Shown here one piece after another: positions 1 to 12,402 of a stretch of DNA of 64,000 bases. A program made the position numbers and the translations under genes. Positions within the stretch are counted from its first letter, which is position 1; each line of letters starts with the position of its first letter. Source of the DNA: Ecdyonurus torrentis (lineage: Eukaryota; Arthropoda; Insecta; Ephemeroptera; Heptageniidae); NCBI GenBank assembly GCA_949318235.1, contig OX439134.1:15838091-15902090 (forward strand), written 5' to 3'. The notes under the pieces are model-generated. The model searched no databases. It saw nothing but the letters and a program-made list of their open reading frames with translations, and had not been told where the DNA came from.

Positions 1-895
1 CCCCCCCATACTACCTTGAACTGTGCTATCTGTGAACTGTGGCTATATGTTGATATAATTTTTCCATATATCCATTGCTGTAACTTATTCTGGAGAGTTA
101 CATGTCAGTTGCATAAAATTCAAAGGATTTTATGGATATTTACTGCACTAATACGACTTGATGCATAAAAATGAGAGAGGTGTTCACTGCTTTACTTCTC
201 GGCCTTTTACTTGACTTCTATCAAAGCACACCAATATGTACAGATCCACCCACTCCTCCTTCTCTTTCTATTGCTTGCATGTTCCTCATCGTCTCTCAAA
301 CTGTGTTGTCCATGCTGTGTTTTACTGTCATGTGTGTTATCACAACATTATATAAGTGAAGTAAAAGGTAACTATAATCTACAATCGGGTAATTACAGCG
401 ACAAACTCCTTTCTCCTTGTATTTGTGCGATAAAAATAAAAATGCGTAAAATCTTTTTAATGACAAATTTAATGTAACTGACAGTACCTGGCAAGTTCAT
501 GATCTACACTACAAGTGTACGTATAGACCCCTTACACACCCTTGCGCTTTGTCGCCATGTTTGTGGTGCCTAATGCATTGTCCAGCATAGGGAAAACATC
601 ATTTCTCCTCATTTTTCACATAAAAAGAGTTTATTTCAACTGAATGAACTTTTCTCATGTAGCTTATTAGAAGCTAGAAATAAGGCTTTGATTGAGCTTT
701 GAAGCTTCTTTTCCTAATTAAAAATTTAAAAAATTACTTTTTTTTCTATGCTGACCTATATATTCCTGACCAACAAAATGGCGGCTCTTAAATATGAGTA
801 TAACCAGTCTACACGTATTCTATAGAACACGTAATTGTCCTAGAGTGACACATAAACACAGGTCATGTAGTTTCAAACAAGTACAGTTGCAGAAA

Positions 896-896
<1 letters not shown>

Positions 897-985
<89 letters not shown>
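897..985. repeat. TA microsatellite
   Basis: About 44 uninterrupted TA units. Confidence 0.95.
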
Positions 986-988
<3 letters not shown>

Positions 989-1570
989 TTACATTTTTTT
1001 TTGCATTCTTATATAAAATAATTAAAAATATACATATTTGCAGATTTAATAAATTTTTATTTTAGTATGTTTAGAAATTACATCAGCATTATATTACAAA
1101 AATATATTATTCAAAACATTTTCAAAACTATACAAAACAAAATATTATAAAACAAAAACCAAAACTCATAAATTTTCTCTAAATCTACCACATTTGTATA
1201 AAACAAAAACATTTTACTAAAACAAAATAATAATTTCATAATAATAATAATATAAAATAATATTATATAATAAAATAGAAAATAATATTAAATTACATAA
1301 AATATGACACAGGGTTTAATTTAGTTCAGTAATGAATTTTAAATGTCTTTATTTGCTGATTTTATATTGTGCTATTGTATTTTAATCATTTACTGGACAC
1401 AGTGTGTTTTGTATATTATTTATTGAAATAATTATTACGATAAAATATTGTTTAATCGTAAATATCTATTTGTCCAATAAAACTTGTAATTACATAAAAA
1501 TTAGCCAAACTTATTAATATACAGAATATTAAATAATACATCACAAAATCGTAAAACTATATTCCAATGT

Positions 1571-1640
1571 ATAGTGTCTATGCATTGATGTTAAAGTTGA
1601 CGTCATTTGGATGAAAATATAACACCATGTAAACTAAACT
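1571..1640. mobile_element. Family H left-end fragment
   Basis: TATAGTGTCTATGCATTGATG followed by TTAAAGTTGACGTCA resembles the left end of H3, with TGACGTCA at 1598. Confidence 0.4.
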
Positions 1641-1839
1641 TTATGATATAATATAGTATAACTATAAATACAATAATATACGATATTGCGATGTAATTAT
1701 ATGGGTAAATAACTCTCGGTGATTATGTAAGTTTAAAAATTATTTTAAGCCAGATATAATTTACTTCATTTAACTTGTGTGGTATTTTTAAAATAATTTT
1801 TTATTCTGATATAAAGAAGGTTTTGGTGGAATCTCTCGC

Positions 1840-1842
<3 letters not shown>

Positions 1843-1900
<58 letters not shown>
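1843..1900. repeat. GA microsatellite
   Basis: About 29 uninterrupted GA units. Confidence 0.95.
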
Positions 1901-1901
<1 letters not shown>

Positions 1902-2040
1902 AACAATTATTTTAAAATAAGCTTCTTACCGTAATGCCTTGTTATTTACATTCAAATACTCTGTATAAAAAGTTGTAAATACACTTCTTTATTTAAAAAA
2001 AAAGATAATTCCATCTTAAATATTAAAAACTTTTTTCTTC

Positions 2041-2045
<5 letters not shown>

Positions 2046-2092
<47 letters not shown>
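2046..2092. repeat. CT microsatellite
   Basis: About 23 CT units, complementary to the GA tract 145 bases upstream. Confidence 0.95.
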
Positions 2093-2095
<3 letters not shown>

Positions 2096-3494
2096 TTTTT
2101 TTTCGTAATATGAATAATAAAAAAAAAAGCTTCATTTCATTCATTCAGGAAAGTATTAAGCTTACTTTTTGTGGATATTTTATATACTTTTATATTCTTT
2201 AGAAAAAAAAGCATCATTTATTCGTATAAAATGATGTAAGAACCAAAGATAACAAAGTAAATTTAAAGAGCAAAACTTACACCACACTGAATTTAAATTT
2301 CATGCTTTTCTTCTTTTTTATAAACACGTAATAAAAATTTCAACATGTTTACTTTTTTTTTTCTGTATTTACAAAACATCGGACTAGACGATTTTTCATT
2401 TATTATTTTATTTTTCATTAAATGCGTTTAAATACGCGAAAGCTCTAAACAAAAAAGGGGGAAAAAAAAACTTGTACATTATTTTATTTAATCGTGTAAA
2501 TTAAAAGTTTAATTTTGGTATTTAAATGAGGTTTTTAAAACTAAGTGAAAAAAAATTTGCATAATTAATGTATTTAAAAAAAAGTGAAAAAAATTAAAAG
2601 CTTTTATAAAAAATGCTTGAATATAGTTGTTACATAATGTTCCAGATTTTAGAAACAAATATCATAATATGCTACTGTATTTGAATATCAAGTTCTAATT
2701 GATTTTTGCAAACTGTCAAGCTTTACAAAACCACTTTTGTGTAATGTAATGCAATTTCTCTGTCTATGTTCATATTCATTATTCCAATTGCAACTGCATT
2801 ATTTTCTAGGATTATAATTTCTAACCTTGTCATTTCAAATATACATTAATTGAATTGAATACAATTGAATTTAATATAACTTATATAATATAATTTCATA
2901 GTATACGCTATTCTAGAATTATAATTTCTATTTCATAATTCATAGATTTTTTTTTTAATAAAAATTAAAGCTAAAAATGATTTAACTATTATAAAAGTTC
3001 AATATCTATTTTTTATTTTTTCATAGTTATGTATGATGTATTAAAATAACAAATATATATGCAAAAAGAAACTTATAAAAATGAACAAAAAAAAATACAG
3101 AAGGGAGGAGACACAATGCAAAACTTTGAATTACGGGTTTTTGAAAATTTACTCTCATCATGTTAATGTCAATTTATTTTATTCCCTTATCTGACGGATA
3201 CGAATCCTGACATTTTTATCTGAGGTAGCTGCAACCATTGACTTTAGAATGACATAAAAAGTAGGGAGTCAGGTTTTAAATATCAAAGATACAGCTTTAG
3301 AAGAAAGAAAAAAAAACTTTAACAATAAATCAAAGATTTTCTCTATATTCGTAGCGTTGCTTTTTGTTTTACAAACGGGTTTTGTGATATGCAAAAATAA
3401 CAAATTTGTTCCAAAAACCATTTTTCTTGTCGTAGAAGGGCACAGAAAAATTCGACCTATGCAACCGGAACAATATTTTCTTTTAAATATCGTC

Positions 3495-3861
3495 TCAGCA
3501 TGACGTCATTGTGAGAGAAAAAATGCGCAGATTTTATAAATTTTCTGTTATTCCTCGCTCTATGGCTATATTTTGGTCTTAGTGAAAATTAATATCAATT
3601 TCAGAGATCTGATGTAAATGTGGCTTTGGAAGAAGAGTGTGAAAATTTTGTAAAGCATGTTACTTGCGTGACTATTCCTGTTTCTAAACAGACAAAAATT
3701 AGTATGAAAATGTTGTTCAGATTGCATCATGTCGAAATTTTTTGATCAATGTTAAAGCACTACAGTTTGATTTTGAGACAAACTTATTATGTTATTTATT
3801 TAAGTCCTATCAAGTGTTTTGTGATCATTCTAAAATGCTTTCTTCTGGTCTATTCCTTTAA
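3495..3861. mobile_element. Decayed family C element
   Basis: The right part matches C1 (AAAAATTAGTATGAAAATG, GGTCTATTCCTTTAAG), and TGACGTCA lies at 3501. The left limit is uncertain. It sits about 90 bases upstream of the first UNC-93 exon in the window. Confidence 0.5.
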
Positions 3862-3947
3862 GATTAAGTCACTATAAGGCTTAATTCAACGTTAATGTAA
3901 TTATTTTATTTATTTGTCTACAAGTAAATCTTATATATGTGTTCCAG

Positions 3948-5015
3948 GTGTCTAATATCCCAGGTGGCGGCTACCCATCTCCAATGTCAACCAGATCATG
4001 CCACTCAGTTCGTAGTCTCAGTTCTCGAGGAGCAAGTAACTACAGTCGATGTGGACGTCGTGATTCTATGGCCAGTTCTGGTGGAACATCAATCAGAAAA
4101 CTAATCGCAATAGTTAGAGCAACTCCTTCACAATTTGGACCTGCATTTTCAGAACGTGCATTAGCAAGAAATCACGCTGCTTTATGTTTAGGTCATGCTA
4201 TCTTTGCAGCAGCTTTGATACCACTTCTAACAATTCAATCTTCAACTTTTAACTCAGAATTAACCGGAACTTCTCTATTATCATTAACATTTATTATAGC
4301 ATCATTTACGTCACTTTTTACACCTTTATTATTACAAAAATTATCACCACATATCGCATTAATATTTAGTTATTCAATTTTAACATTATTTTTTGCATTA
4401 AATTTATATTCATCAATTATTACATTAATTCCTGGTTATATATTATTTGGTATTACTTTAGGTCCATTATGTAATATTCAAATTACTATTTTAATTAATT
4501 TAGCAGCAAAATTATCATTTGTAAGTGAGGAAGTTAAGATTTTCGTACAAGCAAGATTAGCACGCCAATTTTATTTGGCTCATTGTTTAGGACATTCTAT
4601 TGGCAGTGCAGTAACTGGATTAGTATTATGGTATACTGTAACTAACGGAGAAACTAACTTAAATTTTGAACATGATTTAGATGGGAATAGATTATGTGGT
4701 AGTTCAGCATGCCCAATTATAAAAACATTAAATTCAACTAATGATTATTTTGAATTAAGTTTACCTTGCAAATCTTCTACAATGCTTTATAGTATTTATT
4801 TGGGATGTTCTGTTATGGCTATTGCAATTTCAGCTACGTTTTTAGATAAAATTCCAATCATTGTACGTGAAAATTTTGTTGAAAGAAGTTCAGCTATTTC
4901 ATCTACTTTATATATGACTTTAAGATCATTTAAAGATATTAAATTACAATTATTGACACCATTATTTATTTTTATTGGTTTTGAACAAGCTTTCATGATG
5001 GCGGACTATAGTAAG
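3948..5015 (+). CDS. unc93a: UNC-93-like, first exon in window
   Basis: This exon of 356 codons holds the Ser/Arg-rich N-terminal tail and roughly the first half of the membrane domain. The acceptor is ttccag at 3942-3947 and the donor is AAG|GTAAGA at 5015/5016. The open frame reaches upstream only to a GTG at 3939 inside the acceptor, so the true start Met lies in an earlier exon. From about 4200 onward the codons turn strongly AT-rich (TTA Leu, ATT Ile), whereas the tail before it is more balanced. Confidence 0.88.
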
Positions 5016-6777
5016 GTAAGAAAAATTTATTGTATTTTATTATTTCAATAACAGCAGTGTTTAAAATAATTGAAATATATACATTTTTAGAACATGTAAC
5101 TTATACGCATGCCAAATGCATTTTTATAGGCTTAAAGGCCTGGTCAAGTTACTTTTTTATCATTTAGAATACTAGACTGATAATTACCATGCCTTATTAT
5201 CCATGAATTAGACACCATCACGTTGATTTTGTATTTATTTAGTTTATTTTCCTTTTTGCGGTTATATCACGTATCTGACGTCACAATGTACCGATGGGGT
5301 CGTGATAGGGGTAAAGAACTTGAGGGAGAGGCTTAAATTTATCACGTGACCAGAGCGGTGACTGTTATTGGCGGTGGTACATTGTGACGTCAGATACGTG
5401 ATATAACCGCAAAAAGGAAAATAAACGAAAATAAATACAAAATCAACGTGATGGTGTCTAATTCATGGATAATAAGGTATGGTAATTATCAATCTAGTAT
5501 TCTAAATGATAAAAAAATAAGTTGACAAGGGCTTTAAATTGTTTAGATTAATTTATTTTTCCTCTTTATTTTTGTTTACCTTTTGTTATTTTACATTATT
5601 TGTTAGTCTTATATCACAGAAAGTCGTATTTATTAAGAAATGGCAAGAAAAATAAACTTGGTTAATTAACGATGAGTTAAAAATCACTATAAAATGTTTA
5701 TTTATTGTTAAATTATTATTAAATCAATAGTTTCATGAAAATGGCATTTTTTCTATAAGTATTTTGTACTCAATATAATATATTATTTTATTATTTATAC
5801 AAGTATTACAAAATTTTAAAATTTGTTGTCATATTTTCAGTTTTGTTATAAAATCGTACTTGCAAGTAATAATGGCAGTTGCGTTTGCCTTGATAGTCAG
5901 TTTGCTTCACAAACTCTGTTTGTTTCTCAAAAGAAAATTTAGTTCTCAGAGCATTATCTAACGTTACAACAAGTAAATATAATAAACAAAAATAAGCAAA
6001 AACTCACAGTAAAAAATAAAAGAGGCAAAAACTCTTTGTAATTACACAATTCAGTCTTAATATTCAATTGCTATATAGTTGATTTCAAAATTAAATTAAT
6101 AAGAATACATAAGACTGGCGGCGTGGCTGTGCTAGCAGTTTGACCACTGCTTGCTAACGCGAAAGTGCTGTCAACTCTTAGTTTTCCGAGAGTCAGTGGT
6201 CCGGGTTGCATAGATCTAGTAGTCGAGTCCAGAAGAGTTTGATAACGGGTTGAGCCTGAGGTCTGGTAAGCATCAGATCATACATTAAAGCCCATACTGA
6301 AAAGGTTTAATCCTGGCCTACACCGAAAGGTATTATGGCGTCGTCATACTTACCTTTTAACAATACATTTTTTAATAAGAAGAACGCAAATTTAAAAAAT
6401 AATAATAAAAAAGGTTGATTTTCTATGATAATAAAATTTTTAAGGTTATAGACTTATTGTATTAAAAAGCAGTAAAAAGCCAAGAGCAACTTTTTAAACC
6501 ATGATGTTATACACTATATAAGATGCTGTTAATCCTATACATATAATGATTAAATGAAGAACACTGTAAGTTAAAACGTGCTACCTTTTAAATGGATCTT
6601 AAATATTTTAATACCTTTTCTCTTTAGTCTGACTAGTATGAATAATGAATATTGAACGTCAAAATTCTAATACTTCAACTGCTCTTAAGAATTGAAAATT
6701 AAATATTTATTTACGTTATAAAATTTAACTCTTTGAACGTAAGCTATTTTTATTTTTCGTAGAAGCCCCCCCCCCCC

Positions 6778-6858
<81 letters not shown>

Positions 6859-9626
6859 CAAAATAGTAATAATTTAAGAATATAAGTGCTACTTAAGAAT
6901 TATTCACATGACGCGTAAATTTGACGCGCGTCGACGCACGTTGACGTGCGTCAAATTTACGCGTCATGTGAATAATGCTTTAGAGTACTCTAGTGCGACT
7001 TTTCTACAAATGATACTAAAAAACTTAATTTATTACTTTTGAAATGGCAATAAACATTCTTTATTATTAAAAGTTATGAATTTTCATATTTTTGAAACTA
7101 ATAATAATTACTCTATTTTTAATTCGGTTTTATAAAAGAGATATGTTTCATATTATCATGATTAAATCTGTATGATATTTCCATTGTCAGGAGAATTGTT
7201 GTACCCAAAGCAGCTTAAAAATTAAGTGATACTGTTCAAAAAAAAAAAAAAAAAAAAAAAGGAAATAGAGGAAGAAAAAAATGTTAGGTTAAAAAAATCA
7301 AGCGTGTGGATATAACATTTGAGAATATGGCATATTTATATCTTTTTTTTTATTATTATTAAAACGTTTTTATTTTAAACATTTTAATTAATTTTGGAGA
7401 ACAAAAAAGCACAGAAAATTTAATTTTTATGAATCACAAAAAAATAATAAGTGATTTTGCATTCTTTTAATTAAAAATACAAAAATGATTAGAAAAACAA
7501 AATTTAACTCACTCATTCTTTGCTCATGTACTTCTTTGTTTGTTTATTTTTATTAAAATGTAAATATAATAATTAATAAGAAGTATGAGCATTTATTAAT
7601 AAAAAAAGAAAGGATACTAAAATATTAATATTATTTTCATGTTAAATTAAAATCCATCAGAACAATACACAGATCAAAATAATTAATTAATAATTATGAA
7701 TTTTAGCTTCCATAATTCATATAAAAACAAAATTTATGCTACAGTATTTCTTAAAGTGCTATTATGTTGTACAGTACATACAGCATAAGTAAATAAGACT
7801 TGCCCGATTAACTCGGATTAACTCGGAGCCGCACAACACTAAAGTGCTAGCAGACGACTTTGTCTGTCTTCATTATTAACATGTTTTTTATTGTGCAATG
7901 AAGCAGCTGTAACTAGAGTTCAAATTTTTCATTTAAATTTTTAGTACTGTATCTTACTGAGCCTCAAAGTTTTTGTTTTCCTGAATATTAAACAATTTAG
8001 TTACAAATTGTTTGTTCATCCAATTGAGTTGAAATTTTAGGAAAACAAAAGCTTTTAGTCTTAAAGTAAACCACATTAAAATTTTCAACATCGAGTTACA
8101 AATTTTACTTGAGTATCATCATAGCTGCTTGATTCCCCCATAAGAAAGCATATTATATTGAGACAGGAACACAAAGTCGTCTGCTATAGCACTTTGTTAT
8201 AATATATAGTATTGTTGGGTTCTGCGAGTTTGTTTATTTTCTTACGAAACCCTTTCTTGTATCACACTTCAATTCAGCATATCTTTACTGCTACAATAAT
8301 TATTCAAATTACAGCATTAATCATGCAGTCAGGAAAATTAAAAATATATGTAGGGGGGGGGGGGGGTAATTTTATTAAATATTCTAAAAGAAGACATTGT
8401 CCTGAATCGATACATATGTGAATTTATAATTTTTGATTTCATTCAGTATTTTTAATTAATTTTTAAAACATTGAAAAATTATGTCATTTGCGTCAACTTA
8501 TACATGTGGGCATAGGAAAAAGTTACCGCCCGTGACGTCATTTCACGACTTTCAAATTACTTAATGGACTATAAAATTCTGAATTCACATATCAATCGAT
8601 TCAGGACAATGTCGATCCTCCTTTATAGAATATATGAAATAAAATTACCACCTTTATTTTTAGTCTTCCTCATTGTTTTGGAGTATACAGTATTTAAAAA
8701 TTAAGTTAAAATATTAATGCTGTTCGTAAACCTTTCTACTCCTAAAATGACGATCATCTTTGGTTATTCAAATGAAATGCACATTTTTTGTTGCAAGAAA
8801 ACAGGGTTTACGAACAACACAAGATAATGCTACTAATATTACATTATACGTATATTATATTTTAAATTTTATAAAAAAATAGCATGCGGTTTATAAAATA
8901 AGTTTTGAAATAACAGAAACTAAAAATACGTAATAAATTAACTCTCTTTCTTCACGTTTTAAAAGCATAAAAAAATTCCAAAAGTCTTAGAAAATTATGT
9001 AAATTTATTTTAAACTAAAACCACGAGAGATTTTAAAACTACAGCACATTCTACAAACTATATACGTGCTCTGTAAGCTCGTAAAAATAAAATATATTTT
9101 ATATTCTATTAAAATTTTCGTGCGTTATCATATTTTATTATCATGTAAATTTTTTATTGTTATACTTAAAAATAATAATAATTTTTATTATATTATCTTG
9201 AAGTATTTTATATATATTCATGTGCAAAGGTTATGAAATTTTAGCTATAAATTATTATTTATTTTGACAAAAAAAAATGATGCTTCAAAGAAAAATGTGG
9301 TCTTATTTTAGCCACTGTGTTTGCAGTAACAAATTTAAATAACAATGTCTACATTAAAAAAAAAAAAAAAAAAAAAGTAGATTGGGAAATACCATGACGC
9401 TATAATTGCAATAAATTTATTGCTAATATCCTCTACTTTTAGGTGATTGTTTATTGCTATTCAATAAATTTGATTTCATTGAAATTTCCTGGTTTAAAAA
9501 TCGAGATTGTATGCAATTGCAATAATACAGTATTGCACGTCAGAAATATTGCACCAAATTCAAAATTATTTACTTTATTTCTTTCTCCTACAATCAGTAT
9601 ACAAAACAATGCAACTGCTAAGGTTA

Positions 9627-9664
<38 letters not shown>

Positions 9665-10936
9665 AATAAAAAAATATATAAAATATAGTTACTGAAAATT
9701 TATTATCAAACTTACATACTGAAACGCACTTTATAAATATGACTTTAGATACATTACATAATAGATCATACAGTGGAAGTTTCACTCATTGGTTTAGGCG
9801 TGCGCTTCAAAGCCATACTTGAGCAGTAAATAACATTATCCAGAATCCAGAATAGTTTTTTTATTATTACGTTACTGTTTCAAATTTAATACATTTGTTT
9901 CAAACTTTTTAGCCAAGGTATAACTTAAATCGGCTGATTTACATAATATATAACTCATTGTTTTTTCGTAGGTTATATTGTGCTATATACACCTGAGAAA
10001 AATACTATAATTATACAACGACATTAATTTTCCTATATAAAAATATTATTTTGTTGGGCAATGTATCGCACAATTTTATGCAATCACTCCTTATATAATT
10101 TTTGAATGCAATTTCCGGATTAAAGTGCGATTTTACACCTCAGATTTTTCGTATAAATAATGTTTAGCTGCCAATTTTATAAAAAAAAATGATCATTTAT
10201 AAGTTAACTTTTTATTATCATTTAATTATTATATATCTACAGTAAATTTTGACTTTTGTTCTGTTAATAATGTCATCATTAAATTAAAAAAAAAAAAAAA
10301 AAAAGAAGAAAAGAAGAGCTTATTTTTACGAGAATATTTCAAACAACGATGTATTTCTTTGTCATGTTTCAGTCCTATGTGGTTTGCGCTCTTGGTATCT
10401 CTCACATCAGTTTGGCTTTGATCGGCATGGGTATCTTGCAGGCAGTTGCAGGGTGTACCCTGAGTCTGCTGCTGCAACATGTACCTCGCAGTCTAGTTAT
10501 AGGTAATTATATTTTACATTATATTTATACTACATTGCAGTATTGCGAGTTTTTCAGGGCAGCGAAGGTTGATATTGGGCTATCGGCTTTCGTGTGTGTT
10601 ATACCCTGATGCCACAGTATATAAATGGTAATATCAGTACCATATACGAGTCTATAGAGCATAGTACTCTAATATCCGAGTTAAACTGGAGTCTGCGGAT
10701 ATAAGAGTGAAGCTGTTATGGTTCTGATATGATATTATCATTTTACACTGCGGCGCCAGGGTATAACATGAAAACCGATAACCCATTATTCTACATTATT
10801 TATAATTTAATTTTATGCATGAAAATATACTATAAGCACCACACTTTTTGTTTTATTATTTTCATTGAATATTTTACTATAAATACCTTAAATGGATAAT
10901 GAACTTTTATTTCTTCATAATATGATGTCAAATTTT

Positions 10937-10975
<39 letters not shown>

Positions 10976-12073
10976 AGAAAATTGTGGCTTTTGATTGTAA
11001 TTTGCAATTGACTTTTTCTTTAAATTTGACATTTGTATCCAGATAAATGCCCTGAATTTAATGAAGGCTATATTATATTGTTTTTGAAAAATTGCTCATT
11101 ATACAGAGATTTAAAATAATATGTATTAACTTAATAAATATCTATCATTTAGATATTGTGCGCACGTTTTTTTTTATGTTTTTTGTTCTTTAATTTTTTT
11201 TTTTTTGCCAATTTGCAGTACTAATTCCTCTCTAAATGTATGCGCAGTGGTTGGATTGCTGTTCCAAGCATGCTTGGTGATGGTTCTCGTATTGTGGCGA
11301 CCCTCGAGGGATGACGCAGCTCTCTTCTACGTCATCTGCGCAGCTTGGGGTGTCTGCAATGCAATTTGGGAGACCCTAAGCTTTTGTAAGACATGACTCC
11401 TTCAAATATACTTTTATTTTTATTTATAAAATTCATATCACAAATTAATACTGTAGCTAAAAGTAGAGTATATTAGCTCAAAGATATCTTTTTGAAAATG
11501 GGATGTTTATGATAATAAATAAATATAAAATAGCAAATAAAAGAAACTTTGAACTAAAAAAAAAAAAAAAAGTGTAGGGTTAGGTGTTAGGTGACTCGTT
11601 TGGGTTTGTGCTCTAACAAAGCATTGCCTAGGTTAACACGCTTAAATAGCCTTAAAAGCATGACCTATCAGTATCAGTAACCAGGTGGTTGCAACTCTTA
11701 AGCTCAAGTTAAACCGTAGTTCATGCCTTAAAAAAAAAACTCTTTTTTTTTTACATAAAAAAAAGTAACCTGTTAACCTGTACTTCTCTCTGTTTCAGCA
11801 ATCTTATCAGCACTATACACTGAAACATGGCAAGCACCATTTGCACAATCTCTATTCTACCGAAATATTGGCTTATTCATCGTATGCACCATTCATCCAT
11901 TTTTATGTATCGAGACAAAACTGTATATACTTGGTACTAGTTTGGCTTGTGCTGTACTTGGCTTAGGTTTACTTGAGAGAAGATTACTAAGTAGAAATCG
12001 ACGTTCACATCACAGTCTAAGACGTGCAAGTAGTACGTGCAGTCATAGCCATAGTGTTAAGGGATCGATTTGA
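3948..12073 (+). CDS. unc93a: UNC-93A-like transporter-fold membrane protein (5' end missing)
   Basis: Multi-pass membrane protein of the UNC-93 family (major facilitator fold). In nematodes UNC-93 associates with two-pore potassium channels; the role of arthropod UNC-93A-like proteins is poorly known. Exons are 3948-5015, 10373-10502, 11248-11385 and 11799-12073, and phases 0, 1 and 1 agree at the three junctions. The 536 codons start after a splice acceptor (ttccag), not at a Met, so a 5' exon lies upstream and was not identified. Residues about 1-60 form a Ser/Arg-rich cytosolic-type tail with possible basophilic kinase sites (RRDS). Hydrophobic segments begin near residue 77. The family landmark FEQAFMMADYSK-SYVVCALG spans the first junction, LVLWRPSRDDAALFYV the third exon, and LYTETWQAPFAQSLFYRN the last. 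The end has an unusual His/Ser/Arg tail with in-frame stops, listed separately. Identity is by recognition of the human UNC93A pattern. Confidence 0.88.
5132..5537. mobile_element. MITE family B, copy 1, in UNC-93 intron
   Basis: About 405 bp between TTAA sites, arms of about 150 bp beginning TTAAAGGCCTGGTCAAG and ending CTTTAA. TGACGTCA at 5276 and 5385 inside symmetric TATCACGTATCTGACGTCA arms; the loop carries a CACGTGA site. Non-coding. Confidence 0.87.
6112..6360 (+). mobile_element. Possible tRNA-derived SINE
   Basis: A 250-bp island of near 45-50% G+C in AT-rich intron, starting GGCGTGGCTGTGCTAGCAG. That recalls a Pol III A box, and GTAGTCGAGTCC about 110 bases on recalls a B box. Followed by a non-tRNA body and an A/T-rich tail. 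No second copy in the window, so the assignment is weak. Confidence 0.32.
6767..6854. repeat. Compound C-TC-TA microsatellite
   Basis: A run of C, then about ten TC, then about 28 TA units. Confidence 0.93.
6893..6983. mobile_element. MITE family D, copy 1 (90-bp hairpin)
   Basis: A near-perfect short palindrome with ends TTAAGAATTATTCACATGA and complement. The centre is rich in CGCG/ACGT. It lies next to the C-TC-TA microsatellite. Confidence 0.75.
7840..8196. repeat. Inverted-repeat element X
   Basis: AAAGTGCTAGCAGACGACTT and its near complement (AAGTCGTCTGCTATAGCACT) bound about 350 bp of AT-rich sequence in the first UNC-93 intron. Confidence 0.6.
8379..8634. mobile_element. Palindromic element J, copy 1
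   Basis: Ends share ATTGTCCTGAATCGAT and complement; TGACGTCA at 8533. Confidence 0.65.
8721..8819. repeat. Short inverted repeat W
   Basis: TGTTCGTAAACC and GGTTTACGAACA flank about 75 bp. Confidence 0.5.
10373..10502 (+). CDS. unc93a: UNC-93-like, second exon in window
   Basis: 130 nt between acceptor tgtttcag and donor ATAG|GTAATT. It encodes SYVVCALGISHISLALIGMG and onward to the RSLVI stretch, matching the SYVTCTLGIQFVGYV region of human UNC93A. It enters in phase 0 and leaves one base. Confidence 0.85.
10577..10784. mobile_element. Palindromic element N in UNC-93 intron
   Basis: Arms of about 70 bp beginning GGGCTATCGGCTTTCGTG and ending with its complement; the arms include TTATACCCTG and the AATATCA block. 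Confidence 0.65.
11248..11385 (+). CDS. unc93a: UNC-93-like, third exon in window
   Basis: 138 nt after acceptor tgcgcag, chosen because an earlier AG at 11218 gives a phase that does not fit the preceding exon. With the 11248 start, the spacing from the preceding Arg to LVLWRP equals that of UNC93A to within one residue. It ends at donor TTTT|GTAAGA with one base left over. Confidence 0.82.
11799..12073 (+). CDS. unc93a: UNC-93-like, last exon
   Basis: After acceptor ctgtttcag it encodes ILSALYTETWQAPFAQSLF, the last two membrane segments, and a basic tail RRLLSRNRRSHHSLRRASS. The frame ends at TGA 12071-12073. The same frame then holds a second TGA at 12098-12100 and stays open to a third at 12254-12256. 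Confidence 0.82.
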
Positions 12074-12256
12074 CACGAGTATTCTTGTAGACATCGCTGA
12101 GATAACTCAAAGCCTGGAAGTTCTTCGGCTTCATTTTCAAGAGGAGGAGGAGGTCGTACTTCTGGGCATAAACATAGTTGTAATAGTAGTTCTAGTAGAC
12201 GTCATCAATATCATAGAAGTAGAAGTGATAATGTACTTTTAAATACTAGGCTTTGA
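12074..12256 (+). other. In-frame continuation of the UNC-93 tail behind two TGA codons
   Basis: After the TGA at 12071 (next base C) the reading frame gives HEYSCRHR, a second TGA at 12098, then 51 codons rich in Ser, Arg, His and Gly, including SFSRGGGGRTSGHKHSC and SSSSRRHQYHRSRS, before TGA 12254. The composition continues that of the tail before the first stop (SHHSLRRASSTCSHSHS). It may be readthrough product, a recently lost C-terminus (both TGAs could derive from CGA Arg codons at CpG), or unannotated splicing. I cannot decide between these from the sequence. Confidence 0.45.
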
Positions 12257-12402
12257 CATAACATTATTTATCATTTAGATATGTGTATCAAACATTTTAT
12301 ATTGGTTTAAAAAAATATTATTCATTATTTTATTACACACTTAAAAATTTCGTGGAAGATCTTGGTAAATAGTTCTACAATGTTTTAATTAGTAGAATGA
12401 AC

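Larger units (their letters stand above)
1..3947. other. Upstream AT-rich region without recognised genes
   Basis: Holds TA, GA and CT microsatellites, an H-type fragment near 1571-1640 and a decayed C-type element ending at 3861. Short open frames near 171-477 have no recognisable motif. The missing 5' exon(s) of the UNC-93-like gene may lie here or further left, but I could not identify them. Confidence 0.5.

Noticed and set aside
171..477. Two overlapping open frames with hydrophobic Leu-rich peptides, considered as a signal-peptide exon of UNC-93
   Set aside because: No family motif or convincing donor, and a signal peptide is not expected in UNC-93 proteins.
794..1021. Open frame reading YIYIYI
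   Set aside because: It is the TA microsatellite; the same applies to the minus-strand frames at 27643-27904 and 30295-30537.
11205..11247. Earlier acceptor for UNC-93 exon 3 at 11218
   Set aside because: It needs a phase that the preceding exon does not supply and would introduce a stop; the acceptor at 11247 restores phase and family spacing.
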